DNA of 64,000 nt from Listeria innocua (GCF_028596125.1 NZ_CP117229.1:2712001-2776000), one strand, 5' to 3'. Counted from the first letter of the stretch, positions 26,203 to 35,759 are shown. Numbers and translations are program-made. The notes: a model not told the origin generated them from the sequence alone.

Positions 26203-26730
26203 CTATCTCACAACCTGCCAAACACGCTCGAATAATTCCACGTATCCCGCTTTTTCCCAGCGGCTCGCAAAATAAGGGTTGTGAAAATAAATAAATGCCG
26301 TAATAATCGCGTCACCTTGGTTCACCCGGCCGCTAACTTCCTCTGCTTTTTGCGCGAGATGTTCGATATGATTTTTCACTAATTCTTCCTTTTGTTCAAT
26401 ATAATCGGTGTAAAGTAAAAACATTTTCCGGTCGGTTTTATACAGGGTTTTCTTGGTGTCAGCTAAGAGCCATAACCAGTCATGGAGCGCATCGTCCGGG
26501 GAAGCATCTTTCTCTTTCGTCCAAGCAAAAATCTCCCGCGAGGTCTCCTCTAGCCACCGTAACGCCAGCTTTTGAAATAAATCTTCCTTGTTTCGATAAT
26601 GCTTATAAAGCGCCGCATGCGTGACGTTCAAATTTCCCGCAATATCATAAAGTGTCGTTTTTTCCATCCCTTTTTCATAAATAATTTGTTCAGCCATATC
26701 TAAAATAATTTCTTGGGATAATCTCGCCAT
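26203..26730 (-). CDS. TetR-family transcriptional regulator
   Basis: A 175-residue repressor: residues 8-55 form the TetR HTH (MEKTTLYDIAGNLNVTHAAL YKHYRNKEDLF), followed by a helical ligand domain (TetR_C of the YbjK/ SDR-linked kind). Divergent from the SDR gene at 26883. The intergenic region has paired GTTAC/GTAAC inverted repeats that are likely its operators. Start ATG with GAGGTATT upstream. Effector unknown. Confidence 0.9.
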   Translation of the reverse strand: MARLSQEIILDMAEQIIYEKGMEKTTLYDIAGNLNVTHAALYKHYRNKEDLFQKLALRWLEETSREIFAWTKEKDASPDDALHDWLWLLADTKKTLYKTDRKMFLLYTDYIEQKEELVKNHIEHLAQKAEEVSGRVNQGDAIITAFIYFHNPYFASRWEKAGYVELFERVWQVVR

Positions 26731-26785
26731 TGTAATACCTCGATTCCACTCATTCTTTGTTTCTAATTATACAGGAAAATTAAAA

Positions 26786-26862
26786 AGTTACAAATCCTTG
26801 ACAAAGTAACCAAAAGGAGTATACTTCCAACTATAAAGTTACTTAACATGAAAAAAGTAACT
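26786..26862. promoter_or_regulatory. Two inverted-repeat operators around the SDR promoter
   Basis: GTTAC-N14-GTAAC occurs twice with identical inner spacing (26787-26810 and 26838-26861), exactly 51 bases apart. The first covers the -35 box, the second the start of the transcript. Confidence 0.72.
26798..26825 (+). promoter_or_regulatory. Promoter of the SDR gene
   Basis: -35 TTGACA (26798-26803), 16-base spacer, -10 TATACT (26820-26825). Confidence 0.82.
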
Positions 26863-26882
26863 AATGAAGGAGAGAATAGATT

Positions 26883-27614
26883 ATGACTAATAAACGTGTC
26901 GCATTTATTTTAGGGGGATCTGGCGGTATTGGGAAAGCCATTGCCGAAAAGTTAGTCGAGCAAAACTTTGCGGTTGCTGTCCATTATTCAGGTAACAAAG
27001 TAAAAGCCGAAACACTTGTCGAGGAAATAGTAAAAGCTGGTGGTGAAGCGATTAGCGTTGGTGGTGACGTGGCTGACGAAGCGCAAATGATTGACGCATT
27101 TGATTTAATTACAGCCCATTTTGGTGGCGTAGATGTTGTAATAAATACGGCAGGTATTATGAAATTAAGTCCCATTGCTACTTTAGATATGGAAGATTTC
27201 GATCAGATTCAACGTACCAATGTGCGAGGAACTTTCGTCGTTTCCAAACAAGCTGCCCTAAGCGTTCGAAAAGGTGGCGCGATTATTAATTTCTCCACTT
27301 CGGTAACGCGCACCAGTTTTCTGGCATATGGGGCTTACGTTGCTAGTAAAGCCGCAGTCGAGTCGCTCACTTTAATTTTAGCGCGCGAGCTTCGTGGGAA
27401 AGATATTACCGTTAACACCGTCGCACCCGGACCAACCGCAACCCCGCTATTTTTAACCGGAAAAGATGATGAAACAATTGAAAACTTAGCAAAAGCAACC
27501 CCGTTAGAACGTCTAGGACAACCTGATGATATTGCTGAAACAGTAGCTTTTTTAGCTGGACCGGCACGCTGGGTAAATGGCCAAACAATTTTCACCAATG
27601 GCGGATTAGCTTAA
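26883..27614 (+). CDS. Short-chain dehydrogenase/reductase (FabG-like)
   Basis: A 243-residue classical SDR. Cofactor motif ILGGSGGIGKAIAE (TGxxxGxG type with Gly for Thr), NAG as NTAG (VVINTAGIM), catalytic Ser in NFSTSVTRT, and YxxxK in YGAYVASKAAVES. The C-terminal MARWVNGQTIFTNGG-like ending is usual. FabG-like by sequence, but the TetR partner and isolation from fatty-acid genes point to a detoxifying or secondary reductase. AAGGAGAG ribosome binding site seven bases upstream of the ATG. Confidence 0.92.
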   Translation: MTNKRVAFILGGSGGIGKAIAEKLVEQNFAVAVHYSGNKVKAETLVEEIVKAGGEAISVGGDVADEAQMIDAFDLITAHFGGVDVVINTAGIMKLSPIATLDMEDFDQIQRTNVRGTFVVSKQAALSVRKGGAIINFSTSVTRTSFLAYGAYVASKAAVESLTLILARELRGKDITVNTVAPGPTATPLFLTGKDDETIENLAKATPLERLGQPDDIAETVAFLAGPARWVNGQTIFTNGGLA

Positions 27615-27615
27615 T

Positions 27616-27660
27616 AAAAATGGGAGGAAAACCTAGTCTATCTGGTCTTCCTCCCATTTT
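27616..27660. terminator. Bidirectional terminator
   Basis: AAAATGGGAGGAA/TTCCTCCCATTTT stem between the convergent SDR and MFS genes. Confidence 0.92.
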
Positions 27661-27664
27661 TTAT

Positions 27665-28867
27665 TCACTGATTACCGAACGTTTTTTTTATCGCTAGAAC
27701 AATAATTCCTGATACTAAGAAAGTGAGCGCCAAGAAGAGAAAAGCTGATTGATAAGAGTTCGTCGCATTTACTAAATCCCCAATAATCATCGGTGCGAAA
27801 AAGCCACCTAAAACTCCGCCCGAGTTAATAGCAGCGTATTTTGTCGCAATATGGCTCTGTTTAAATAATTTATGCGGCAATCCCATTAAAGTCGTAAAGG
27901 CCATAATTAGAAAAATATTACATAAACATAAACAAATAATCGAAAGCATCAACTGATCAAACAAATACACCCCGTAAACCGTAAACGCTCCGAGCACACT
28001 AAATGTAAAAATGACGATTGGCTCTTTCCCTTTGAAGAAACGACTAATAAAATAGCCACCAATAACACCCGCAATTAAAATACAAAGTCCGGCTAAAGAA
28101 CTAATATAGCTCACTTCGCTAATAGAAATTCCCCTCGCCTCATTCAAATAAGAAGCAAGCCAACTTGTTAAACCGTAGTTCGCTGCATTTATAAAGAGTG
28201 CCGATAATAAAAGAATCCACAGCTGTTTATCCTTTAAAAGCTCTGAGAAAGGTACTTTAATTTTTTCTTTTTGCGTACTTTTATCTATTTTTGGCGCTTT
28301 TGGAACTACTAATAAAATTAATAATCCAATGAAAATCACCACAATACCAATCCAATAATAAGTATTACGCCAGCCAACTGATAGCAATAGTTGCGCAATC
28401 AAAAGCGGACCAATAAATGCCGCAAAACCAGAGGAAGCGAGCATTGCTGACTGCGCAAAACCTCGCTTGTTTAATGGAATATGAAGAGAAATATAGTTGC
28501 TAACAGATGGCGGATAACCCGCATGCCCGAACGCTCCAGACAAGAAACGAATCACAACCAAAAACAGCAAGGAATAACCAAAACCAAAAATAATAAGAAA
28601 CAGCCCAACGATAATTATCGATATAGCAAGAACAGGACGTGCACCAATCCGATTATTTAAATACCCCATTGGAATTTGAAAAAGCGTGTAACCAAGAAAG
28701 AAGGCACTTAAAATCAACCCCTTTTGACTTGGATCAAATCCTAAATCCTGAGAAACAGTCACAAGTGAAATTCCGATAGTATATTTATCCACGTATACAC
28801 TGGTATAGCCTATAAATAGAACAAGTAATACCATTAACGAATGCTTTTCTCCTTTTACCTGATTCAT
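27665..28867 (-). CDS. MFS transporter, anion:cation symporter-like
   Basis: A 400-residue, 12-TM major facilitator. MFS motif A-like sequence GYLNNRIGARPVLA lies after TM2, and DKYTIGISLVTVSQDLGF in TM1 resembles ACS-family organic acid carriers. Charged loop SKVPKAPKIDKSTQKEKIKV separates the halves. It is monocistronic or read with the amidohydrolase upstream genes; its nearest functional neighbours are the two M20 hydrolases. Substrate unknown. Confidence 0.88.
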   Translation of the reverse strand: MNQVKGEKHSLMVLLVLFIGYTSVYVDKYTIGISLVTVSQDLGFDPSQKGLILSAFFLGYTLFQIPMGYLNNRIGARPVLAISIIIVGLFLIIFGFGYSLLFLVVIRFLSGAFGHAGYPPSVSNYISLHIPLNKRGFAQSAMLASSGFAAFIGPLLIAQLLLSVGWRNTYYWIGIVVIFIGLLILLVVPKAPKIDKSTQKEKIKVPFSELLKDKQLWILLLSALFINAANYGLTSWLASYLNEARGISISEVSYISSLAGLCILIAGVIGGYFISRFFKGKEPIVIFTFSVLGAFTVYGVYLFDQLMLSIICLCLCNIFLIMAFTTLMGLPHKLFKQSHIATKYAAINSGGVLGGFFAPMIIGDLVNATNSYQSAFLFLALTFLVSGIIVLAIKKTFGNQ

Positions 28868-28905
28868 TTGACCTCACTCCACTCTTCTATAGTCCCACTA
28901 CTAAA

Positions 28906-28946
28906 AAAAGAGCATACCCAGATTCATTTTCTGACTATGCTCTTTT
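28906..28946 (-). terminator. Terminator of the M20-DHA2-M20 operon
   Basis: AAAAGAGCATA/TATGCTCTTTT stem followed by T-rich sequence on the minus strand, after the stop of the amidohydrolase at 28955. Confidence 0.9.
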
Positions 28947-28954
28947 CAAAGCTA

Positions 28955-30145
28955 TTATCCATTCAATTTAAAATAATCTAAAACGACGTCGGCAACTGAT
29001 TTAGCAGCAACTAACAACGCATCTTCATCAATATCAAATTTCGGATGATGATTAAAATAAGCGTGCGGGGTGTTTTTCGGTTTCGCACCAATATAGAAAA
29101 AGACACCCGGGATTTTTTGTAGATAATATGCAAAATCTTCTGACCCTGAAAGCATATCATACATGGAGATGTCTGTTAAGTACTCTCCTAGACCTTTTTG
29201 CAAACTAGCGACAACTTGTTCTGTCACTGCTGGATCATTGTATAGCGGCGGGTAATCGTTCGTATAAGTGAGTTCCACGCTCACGCCAAACATCGCCTCA
29301 ATACCAGAAACAATACGGTGAATTTCTGCGTCTATTTTATCACGATTTTCCGTGTTCATATAACGCACATCGCCTTCTAACTCAACCGCATCCTTAATAA
29401 CGTTAAAACTACCTTTACCGTCAAAAGAACCAATCGTTATAACGCCAGTATCAAATGGGTTCAAACGGCGGCTCACTACTGTTTGAATGGCTGTCACAAA
29501 ATAAGCACCCGCGACAATCGCATCATTTGCCATATGTGGAGACGAACCATGCCCGCCAACGCCTTGAATTTTAAGTTTAAAATAAGTGCGACCAGCCATC
29601 GCGTAGCCACTATGGTAATAAACTTGTCCGCTTTCACCAAATGGAAATACGTGAATACCAAAAATTTGATCCACATCATCTAAAATACCAGATTCAACAA
29701 CGCTTTTCGCTCCGCCGGGTGGTGTTTCTTCAGCATGTTGATGAACAATTTTTATCGTTCCCGGGATATTTTCTTTTAGTTGAATTAAACAATCTGCCAA
29801 AACAAGTAAATAAGCAGTATGCCCATCATGACCACATGCATGCATTACGCCAGGGTTTTTAGATTTAAATGGTAAATCAGTTTGTTCTTCGATGGGAAGA
29901 GCATCAAAATCGGCACGTAACGCAATTGTTTTTCCCGGTTTTCCGCCTTTAATCGTTACAACAACCGCATGGCCATTTCCCACTTCAGTTGCAACTTCTA
30001 CGTCTTTTCCTTTGTAAAAATCTTGGATGAATTTTGCGGTTTCTGCTTCATGGAACGATAATTCAGGATGTTCGTGCAAATGACGTCTAATCTGAGTGAT
30101 TTCATCTTTTCGTTCCTGAAGCATATTCATTAACTTGGTACGCAT
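28955..30145 (-). CDS. M20-family amidohydrolase / N-acyl amino acid deacylase (copy 1)
   Basis: A 396-residue metallo-amidohydrolase (M20D, hippurate hydrolase/IAA-amide hydrolase type). Metal ligands are visible in MHACGHDGHTAYLL, VHQHAEETPPGGAKS and the His of IFGIHVFPFGES; DFAYY near the C-terminus completes the set. It probably frees amino acids from N-acyl or peptide-like conjugates in the cytosol. About 60 percent alike to the protein at 31561-32748, with identical stretches such as SFNVIKDAVELEGDVR, so this is a duplication. A transporter gene lies between the two. Confidence 0.92.
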   Translation of the reverse strand: MRTKLMNMLQERKDEITQIRRHLHEHPELSFHEAETAKFIQDFYKGKDVEVATEVGNGHAVVVTIKGGKPGKTIALRADFDALPIEEQTDLPFKSKNPGVMHACGHDGHTAYLLVLADCLIQLKENIPGTIKIVHQHAEETPPGGAKSVVESGILDDVDQIFGIHVFPFGESGQVYYHSGYAMAGRTYFKLKIQGVGGHGSSPHMANDAIVAGAYFVTAIQTVVSRRLNPFDTGVITIGSFDGKGSFNVIKDAVELEGDVRYMNTENRDKIDAEIHRIVSGIEAMFGVSVELTYTNDYPPLYNDPAVTEQVVASLQKGLGEYLTDISMYDMLSGSEDFAYYLQKIPGVFFYIGAKPKNTPHAYFNHHPKFDIDEDALLVAAKSVADVVLDYFKLNG

Positions 30146-30160
30146 GATAAATCCAACCTC

Positions 30161-31561
30161 CTATTCTTTTGCGGCTTTTAATTCGAGCGCTTTTTTCGCT
30201 GACGGTGTTGTTACAGCGACGGAAATAAGTGAAACAACACAAAAACCGACGTTAGTTAAAAGCCCCACCATTGCGGCTAAATCAATATTTCCAGAAAGTG
30301 CAATTACACCATAAATCGTAGCGGAAATTGCCACACCGAATGAGCCACCTAGCGAACTTGCCATTTTGTAAATACCAGAAGCTACTCCGACTTTATCCTC
30401 TGGAGCATTAGAGATAGCTGTATCTGTTGAAGGAGTTGCATACATACCAAGTCCGATACCAAATAAAGCAAATCCAACAAACACAAGCACCGTATACAAT
30501 GTTCCTGGAATAAAAGTGAGCGCCATTAAAGCAATACCAACCGCCGTAATCCCAGAACCTAAAATCATTGGTTTACGCGCGCCAACACGTTGAAGAATTT
30601 TTTCACCTATCCGAATCATTCCAAGCACACAGACAAGGTAACCGATAGAAAGTAAACCGGATTGGAATGCTGTAAAACCGCGACCAATTTGCACATAAGT
30701 ATTTGCAACAACCAGCGTTCCAGCAGCTGCATTTAACAAGAAGTTGGAAAGTGTCGCGCCTGTATAAGCTTTATTTTTAAATAACGAGAAATCAATAAAT
30801 CCATTTGCTTGTCGTAGTTCCACTCGGAAAAATAATCCCGCAGAAACAAGGAAAACAACGAGCATCGCGATAGTAATTGGGCTTGTCCAACCAAATGTAG
30901 CCCCACGAGTGATGATAAGGTTTAAGCAAACCATTGCGATAACAAAAAGAACAAGACCAAATGAATCAAATTTTGCTTTTGTATTTTGAACGACTTTACT
31001 TTCTGGAGTACCTTTAATTAGTAGCATTCCAAGTAGTGCGAATACGATGGAAATAATGAAAATCCAGCGCCAGCCCATGTATGTTGCGATTGCGCCACCT
31101 GCGAACGAACAAATACCTGATCCGCCCCATGAGCCAATTGACCAGTAACTAAGTGCTCTTTGTCTATCTGCCCCTTCAAAATAAGTTTTCATTAAGGCAA
31201 GAGTTGCTGGCATAATACAAGCAGCTGAAAGACCTTGAATAATCCGGCCGATAATAAGTAGCGTCGACCCTTGAGTGACAACGAGTAGCAGTGAACCGAT
31301 GATACTAAGAATAAGTCCGATATAAGTTAATTTCACGCGACCAAATTTGTCAGCCATACCACCTGCTACAACAATAAAAATACCTGAAAATAGCGCGGTT
31401 AAGCTGATGGCAATACTAAGTAAATCAGAGGAAATTCCAAGGTCAGATTGCACGGCCGGAACGATATTCACCATTGATTGAGCAAAAAGCCAAAACGTGA
31501 TAACCCCAAAAACAATCCCAACGATTAGTTTATTTGTACCTTTATACGCTGTTGAAGTCAT
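30161..31561 (-). CDS. DHA2-type MFS transporter between two M20 genes
   Basis: A 466-residue major facilitator with about 14 hydrophobic spans. Motif A is GGMADKFGRVKLTYIG, motif C-like GSWGGSGICSFAGGAIATYM. DHA2 members export drugs or metabolites; between two N-acyl hydrolases, uptake or export of their substrate or product is likely. Its ATG shares one base with the stop of the upstream hydrolase (TAATG), so expression is coupled. Confidence 0.9.
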   Translation of the reverse strand: MTSTAYKGTNKLIVGIVFGVITFWLFAQSMVNIVPAVQSDLGISSDLLSIAISLTALFSGIFIVVAGGMADKFGRVKLTYIGLILSIIGSLLLVVTQGSTLLIIGRIIQGLSAACIMPATLALMKTYFEGADRQRALSYWSIGSWGGSGICSFAGGAIATYMGWRWIFIISIVFALLGMLLIKGTPESKVVQNTKAKFDSFGLVLFVIAMVCLNLIITRGATFGWTSPITIAMLVVFLVSAGLFFRVELRQANGFIDFSLFKNKAYTGATLSNFLLNAAAGTLVVANTYVQIGRGFTAFQSGLLSIGYLVCVLGMIRIGEKILQRVGARKPMILGSGITAVGIALMALTFIPGTLYTVLVFVGFALFGIGLGMYATPSTDTAISNAPEDKVGVASGIYKMASSLGGSFGVAISATIYGVIALSGNIDLAAMVGLLTNVGFCVVSLISVAVTTPSAKKALELKAAKE

Positions 31562-32748
31562 TAGTTATTCTCTCCTTTTAAGTAATCTACAACACATGCT
31601 CCCATTGCTTTTGATGCAATTAATAATGAATCTTCATTGATGTCGAATTTTGGATGATGATGCGGATAAAAATGACCATCTGCCGGCATTGCTCCCACAT
31701 AGAAAAATGAGCTTGGGCGTTCTTTTGCATAATAAGCAAAGTCTTCTGAAGGTGGTTGCGGTTCACAACGCACAACATCCGTGATTTCAGGGATTTTCGC
31801 CCCTTTAATAGATTTAACAACGAAATCAGTCAAAGCTTCGTCATTATTTAAAACCGGATAATCATTTTTGTAATCAAGTTCACAAGTAACGCCAAACATT
31901 GCTTCTATGCCGCTAACGATACGGGTAATTTCTTTTTGAATAATGTTGCGTGCCTCTTCAGACATCGAGCGCACATCGCCTTCAAGCTCAACCGCATCCT
32001 TTATAACATTAAAACTACCTTTTCCGTCAAAAGAACCAATCGTAATCGAGCCAACATCAAATGGGTTTAAACGGCGACTAATAACAGTTTGCACAGCTAC
32101 TACAAATTCACTTGCCGCAACAATAGCATCATTCGCTAAATGCGGAGATGAGCCGTGTCCACCTTGACCTTGTACCTTAAGTTTAAAATAAGAACGACCA
32201 GTTTGAATCGCACCCTCACGGTAGAAAACTTCGCCTGTTTTCATCGTAGACATCACATGAATTCCAAGCACATTATCCACACCATCCAGCGCCCCGTCTT
32301 GAATCATTTGAATCGCGCCACCAGGAGGAGTTTCTTCCGCATGCTGATGTAAAATAACAAGTTTTCCTGTTAATTCTTCTTTCATTTCAATAAGTGTTTC
32401 GCCTAAAATAAGCATATAAGCAGTATGACCGTCGTGACCACAAGCGTGCATTACACCAGGATTTTTAGATGCAAAAGCTAAGCCAGTTTCTTCTTGGATA
32501 GGAAGTGCATCAAAATCAGCGCGAATTGCAAGTGTCTTGCCCGGCTTGCCTGTATCAATCGTTACTACAACGCCATTCCCGCCAACATGCGTCCGCACAT
32601 CGCAGTCCATTTCTTTATAAAAATCCGCAATATACTTCGCCGTATTCTCCTCTTGAAAAGAAAGTTCAGGGTGTTCGTGTAAGTAACGACGAATTTCTAT
32701 CATTCGATCTCGTTTTTCGTCTAGTTTTTGAAATAACTTCTCTTTCAT
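31561..32748 (-). CDS. M20-family amidohydrolase (copy 2)
   Basis: A 395-residue paralogue of the protein at 28955-30145, with the same metal motifs MHACGHDGHTAYML and LHQHAEETPPGGAIQ. It differs at the C-terminus (EPQPPSEDFAYYAKERPS) where substrate is held, which suggests different acyl groups. Start at 32748 with GGAGGTTTG seven bases upstream; the 14-codon extension has none. First gene of the three-gene operon; the AraC-GH39 regulator just upstream on the same strand is its likely regulator. Confidence 0.92.
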   Translation of the reverse strand: MKEKLFQKLDEKRDRMIEIRRYLHEHPELSFQEENTAKYIADFYKEMDCDVRTHVGGNGVVVTIDTGKPGKTLAIRADFDALPIQEETGLAFASKNPGVMHACGHDGHTAYMLILGETLIEMKEELTGKLVILHQHAEETPPGGAIQMIQDGALDGVDNVLGIHVMSTMKTGEVFYREGAIQTGRSYFKLKVQGQGGHGSSPHLANDAIVAASEFVVAVQTVISRRLNPFDVGSITIGSFDGKGSFNVIKDAVELEGDVRSMSEEARNIIQKEITRIVSGIEAMFGVTCELDYKNDYPVLNNDEALTDFVVKSIKGAKIPEITDVVRCEPQPPSEDFAYYAKERPSSFFYVGAMPADGHFYPHHHPKFDINEDSLLIASKAMGACVVDYLKGENN

Positions 32749-32925
32749 TATCCAAACCTCCATTTTTAATACATCTGCTGGCCAGAACATCCGTATTTTT
32801 AACTACACCTTTATTATAAAAAAAAACAAACTAAAAGAAGTTTGCTTTTTTGCTTAGTTTTAGCTTGAAATTTTCTTCTTTTCTAAACCGCGTCAACCAA
32901 TGTCAAAAATTCGGTGTTCAGGGCA

Positions 32926-32960
32926 TAAAAAAAGCTCAACTGCAAGAGTTGAACTTTTTA
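32926..32960 (-). terminator. Terminator of the AraC-GH39 gene
   Basis: Stem AGTTCAACT/AGTTGAGCT with T7 on the minus strand; overlaps the stop codon of the regulator gene by a few bases. Confidence 0.88.
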
Positions 32961-35300
32961 AATCGTACTTCTAAACTCATAAAAGTGAATCGCATTAATA
33001 TCCAAATACGCATAAAACGACCAATCTTCTGTAATCGTCTCATCGCTCACCGTAAGTGTCGGCTGAGAGGCATCAACAATATAATCCAAAATCTCTTTAT
33101 CCAGTCCATACTTACTATTAAGCTGCCAATACTTCGAATAAAGTGCCCCATTATCGCGGTCGAATTGCCATTTACACACTTGGTATTCCCCAGCTTGAAG
33201 CCCCGTTATTCGAATATGCATTTCTTTCTGCTCTTCCTTAGTAAATCTCTCTTCCACAGAATATCTCGGGTTAATATTCGCACAGTTCATCAGAATAAGT
33301 TGGTATCCGTCTGTATGCTTCGTCATAATAAAATCCGCACCCTCAGCAACAACAACACCCTTAAGCCTCCTCAAAAACTTCACCGCATAAAACGCCGGTC
33401 TTTTTCCGTCAAAAAAGTGGAACATTTCAATCCCATCTAAACTAATATTTAACTGGCTGTCATCACCTTCATGCAGTTCTGTATTAATCCAAAACCCTAA
33501 CGCATCCACTTCTGGCGCCAAATCTAGCATTGTTTTTAAAACCAACGCACCTCGGAAAAACGTACCATTCGTATACCGCGTATTTCCCGTGAGCGTATTC
33601 CAGTTCACCAGCATAAGAGGTTTATTAATATGATGATGTTTCAAAAAAGCCTTCAACTTCCGCGTTTTAGATAAACAATAATCTTCGGAAATCATAAACG
33701 ACTTCATATCTTCTTTCGAAAAATCCACCGCTTCATTTTGATTCGCATTATAGGCCACAAAATCAATTTCATCAGCCACATCTAAAAACCACGTATGCCG
33801 TTCTGGAACTTCATTTTTAGAAAGTGAAAACGGGACAAAATTTCCGACTTGGATAGCTGGAAAACGCGATTTTATAATATGATATATTTTCAAATAAATT
33901 TTTTTCAGCTCGTCTTTATCAGCATATGTATTTTTCGGTTCAAAAAACATAAAATGCCACTTAGAAACAAATTCCCGCCCAAAAACTTGCATACAATGCT
34001 TTAAAAAATGATCCAAGCGCTCAAAAACAGCGGCTTCCTCACCTACAATATCTTGATACTCTATGCGAATGAACAACTGTAAATTTTGCTGTTTTAAAAA
34101 CGTGAGCGCCAAATCTGCATTAGCGTACGGTGAAGATGTCGGCACTAGCTCGTCCGTTTCCGTTTCAGGCAAGAATGTCGAACCTCTAAACAAATGACGA
34201 ATGCCAATATAATTAATCCCAATTTCATCGCGTGTCGTAATAATCTGCTTTTGCACGTTAGCTTTAAGCACTTCTTTAAGCTCACCAATGGTTAAAATAT
34301 TCATATTTTCGCTAAGGCAACGAGCCGCCTTTTCCGTAATATCAATTTTCTTTTTCTCAAATGGCGCTTTATTTAATTCCTTACCCGGCTCCACATCATG
34401 ATAAAGCCGCGACAAATTCACTAAAATTTCCGGAGATGGCACAATTTGCTCTATACTAGCGCCCAGCTCGGATGTCTTATTGTCTATTAACAAATTCGTT
34501 TCCACATGATGTTCGGATCGGTACTCACTTGGCGTTAGCTCAAAATGAAACTTAAACACTTCCGAAAAATGCTTTTGACTCGAAAAACCGTTTTTTAACG
34601 CGATTTCCGTAATACTTTCCGCCGAATGCAGTAAATCTTGAATCGCATGCTTCAATCGAACTTCCGTCAAATACTGCAAGAATCCAAGCCCCGTCGTCTT
34701 TTTAAAATAACGTGATAAATACGCCTCACTTAAAAACTCTTTTTGCGCAAACTCACGAAGCGACAAGGCTTCATCAAACCGCTCTTCCACTTCTCGAATA
34801 ATGCGCGAAATCCGTTTATCATTGACTTCTTTCCTAGCAGAAGATGGAATCCCTTTTTTCAAGAAACGCGTAAGTAATAATAAGATTTGGAACAACGCCG
34901 ATTGCGCTTCTAATTTATTCGCTCGTTTCTTCGTCGCCGAAGCAATCAATAGCTCACTCACCGACTTCCTCAACGACCCCACAACCCGCTCTCTCCCAGG
35001 GTCACTCTCCTTCGAGAAAAATTTAAAAGAATGCTGAAAATAATCCTCATAATAATGCGCAAAAAATGTATCTGAAATCGTTAAATCAATAATTAAGTTA
35101 GCTTCATTTCCTTCAATTGTATAAAAAGTGTTGCGATCAAGGACTAAAATATCGCCTTCCTGCAAGTAAAATTTTTGCTCAGAAATCTTAATTGTTATTT
35201 GTCCAGAAATAGCAAATACCAATTTAGTTCCAAGTGAAATTTCCGACGTCAGCTGCTTTATGTGTTGAATACCAATCGTATAATCTTTTAAATGAGACAC
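32958..35300 (-). CDS. AraC-family regulator fused to a GH39-like domain
   Basis: A 780-residue protein in three parts: an N-terminal cupin (about 15-110), an AraC HTH pair (about 175-270, LSLREFAQKEFLSEAYLSRY then AESITEIALKNGFSSQKHFS) and a C-terminal TIM-barrel of GH39 (beta-xylosidase) kind (about 300-770). The barrel's usual acid/base region Asn-Glu is not evident (FFEPKNTYADKDELKK at the spot), so it may bind sugar rather than cut it. Start GTG at 35300 with AAGGAG eight bases upstream. In EGD-e the inlJ gene lies next to the homologue; here only 209 bases separate it from the M20 gene. Confidence 0.88.
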   Translation of the reverse strand: MSHLKDYTIGIQHIKQLTSEISLGTKLVFAISGQITIKISEQKFYLQEGDILVLDRNTFYTIEGNEANLIIDLTISDTFFAHYYEDYFQHSFKFFSKESDPGRERVVGSLRKSVSELLIASATKKRANKLEAQSALFQILLLLTRFLKKGIPSSARKEVNDKRISRIIREVEERFDEALSLREFAQKEFLSEAYLSRYFKKTTGLGFLQYLTEVRLKHAIQDLLHSAESITEIALKNGFSSQKHFSEVFKFHFELTPSEYRSEHHVETNLLIDNKTSELGASIEQIVPSPEILVNLSRLYHDVEPGKELNKAPFEKKKIDITEKAARCLSENMNILTIGELKEVLKANVQKQIITTRDEIGINYIGIRHLFRGSTFLPETETDELVPTSSPYANADLALTFLKQQNLQLFIRIEYQDIVGEEAAVFERLDHFLKHCMQVFGREFVSKWHFMFFEPKNTYADKDELKKIYLKIYHIIKSRFPAIQVGNFVPFSLSKNEVPERHTWFLDVADEIDFVAYNANQNEAVDFSKEDMKSFMISEDYCLSKTRKLKAFLKHHHINKPLMLVNWNTLTGNTRYTNGTFFRGALVLKTMLDLAPEVDALGFWINTELHEGDDSQLNISLDGIEMFHFFDGKRPAFYAVKFLRRLKGVVVAEGADFIMTKHTDGYQLILMNCANINPRYSVEERFTKEEQKEMHIRITGLQAGEYQVCKWQFDRDNGALYSKYWQLNSKYGLDKEILDYIVDASQPTLTVSDETITEDWSFYAYLDINAIHFYEFRSTI

Positions 35301-35392
35301 TCGATTCACTCCTTCGTTTAACTTAATCGGACACTTTTATATTATCATAAATAGCGGAAATTGATTGGTTTGTTTTAATTTACTCATGCAAA

Positions 35393-35422
35393 AAGCCAGC
35401 CGAAACTAATTCCGACTGGCTT
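35393..35422 (-). terminator. Terminator of the serCA operon
   Basis: Stem AAGCCAGTCGG/CCGGCTGGCTT with one mismatch and an eight-base loop followed by T5 on the minus strand. Confidence 0.9.
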
Positions 35423-35428
35423 CTAATC

Positions 35429-35752
35429 TCAATCTTCTTCCACTTGAATAGAAACACCCACATCAAGTAATTCCTCAACTGCATCAAACACAGAAAACTC
35501 CCCATAATTGTATATCGCTCCATCTACAACTAAAATCGGCAAAGCATCCATCCCATTCTTATCAATTAGCATTTGAACCCTCTCTGGCAAGTCCACTTTC
35601 CCGACTTCTCCTAGCTGAATATCAAACACGATTCCAGTATAATCAAAATGGATTTTTCGCTCAGCTTCACTTTTATTCATAAATACGTTCCATATCTCTA
35701 GGTTAATCTCAGACTCATTTTCCGCAGAATAAAAGTAACTAATTCGCTTCAT
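35429..35752 (-). CDS. Small thioredoxin-fold protein, ArsD-like without cysteines
   Basis: A 107-residue acidic protein. The C-terminal half MDALPILVVDGAIYNYGEFS followed by VFDAVEELL resembles ArsD and related thioredoxin-fold proteins (..LPLVLVDGEIV..GxYP), but no cysteines are present, so metalloid binding as in ArsD is ruled out. Last gene of the serC-serA-DUF1015 operon, seven bases after the DUF1015 gene. Function unknown. Confidence 0.75.
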   Translation of the reverse strand: MKRISYFYSAENESEINLEIWNVFMNKSEAERKIHFDYTGIVFDIQLGEVGKVDLPERVQMLIDKNGMDALPILVVDGAIYNYGEFSVFDAVEELLDVGVSIQVEED

Positions 35753-35759
35753 CTTAAAA

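Noticed and set aside
29756-29772. CCCGGG-containing Noc-like sequence in the M20 gene
   Set aside because: Flanks do not match TATTTCCCGGG on either strand.
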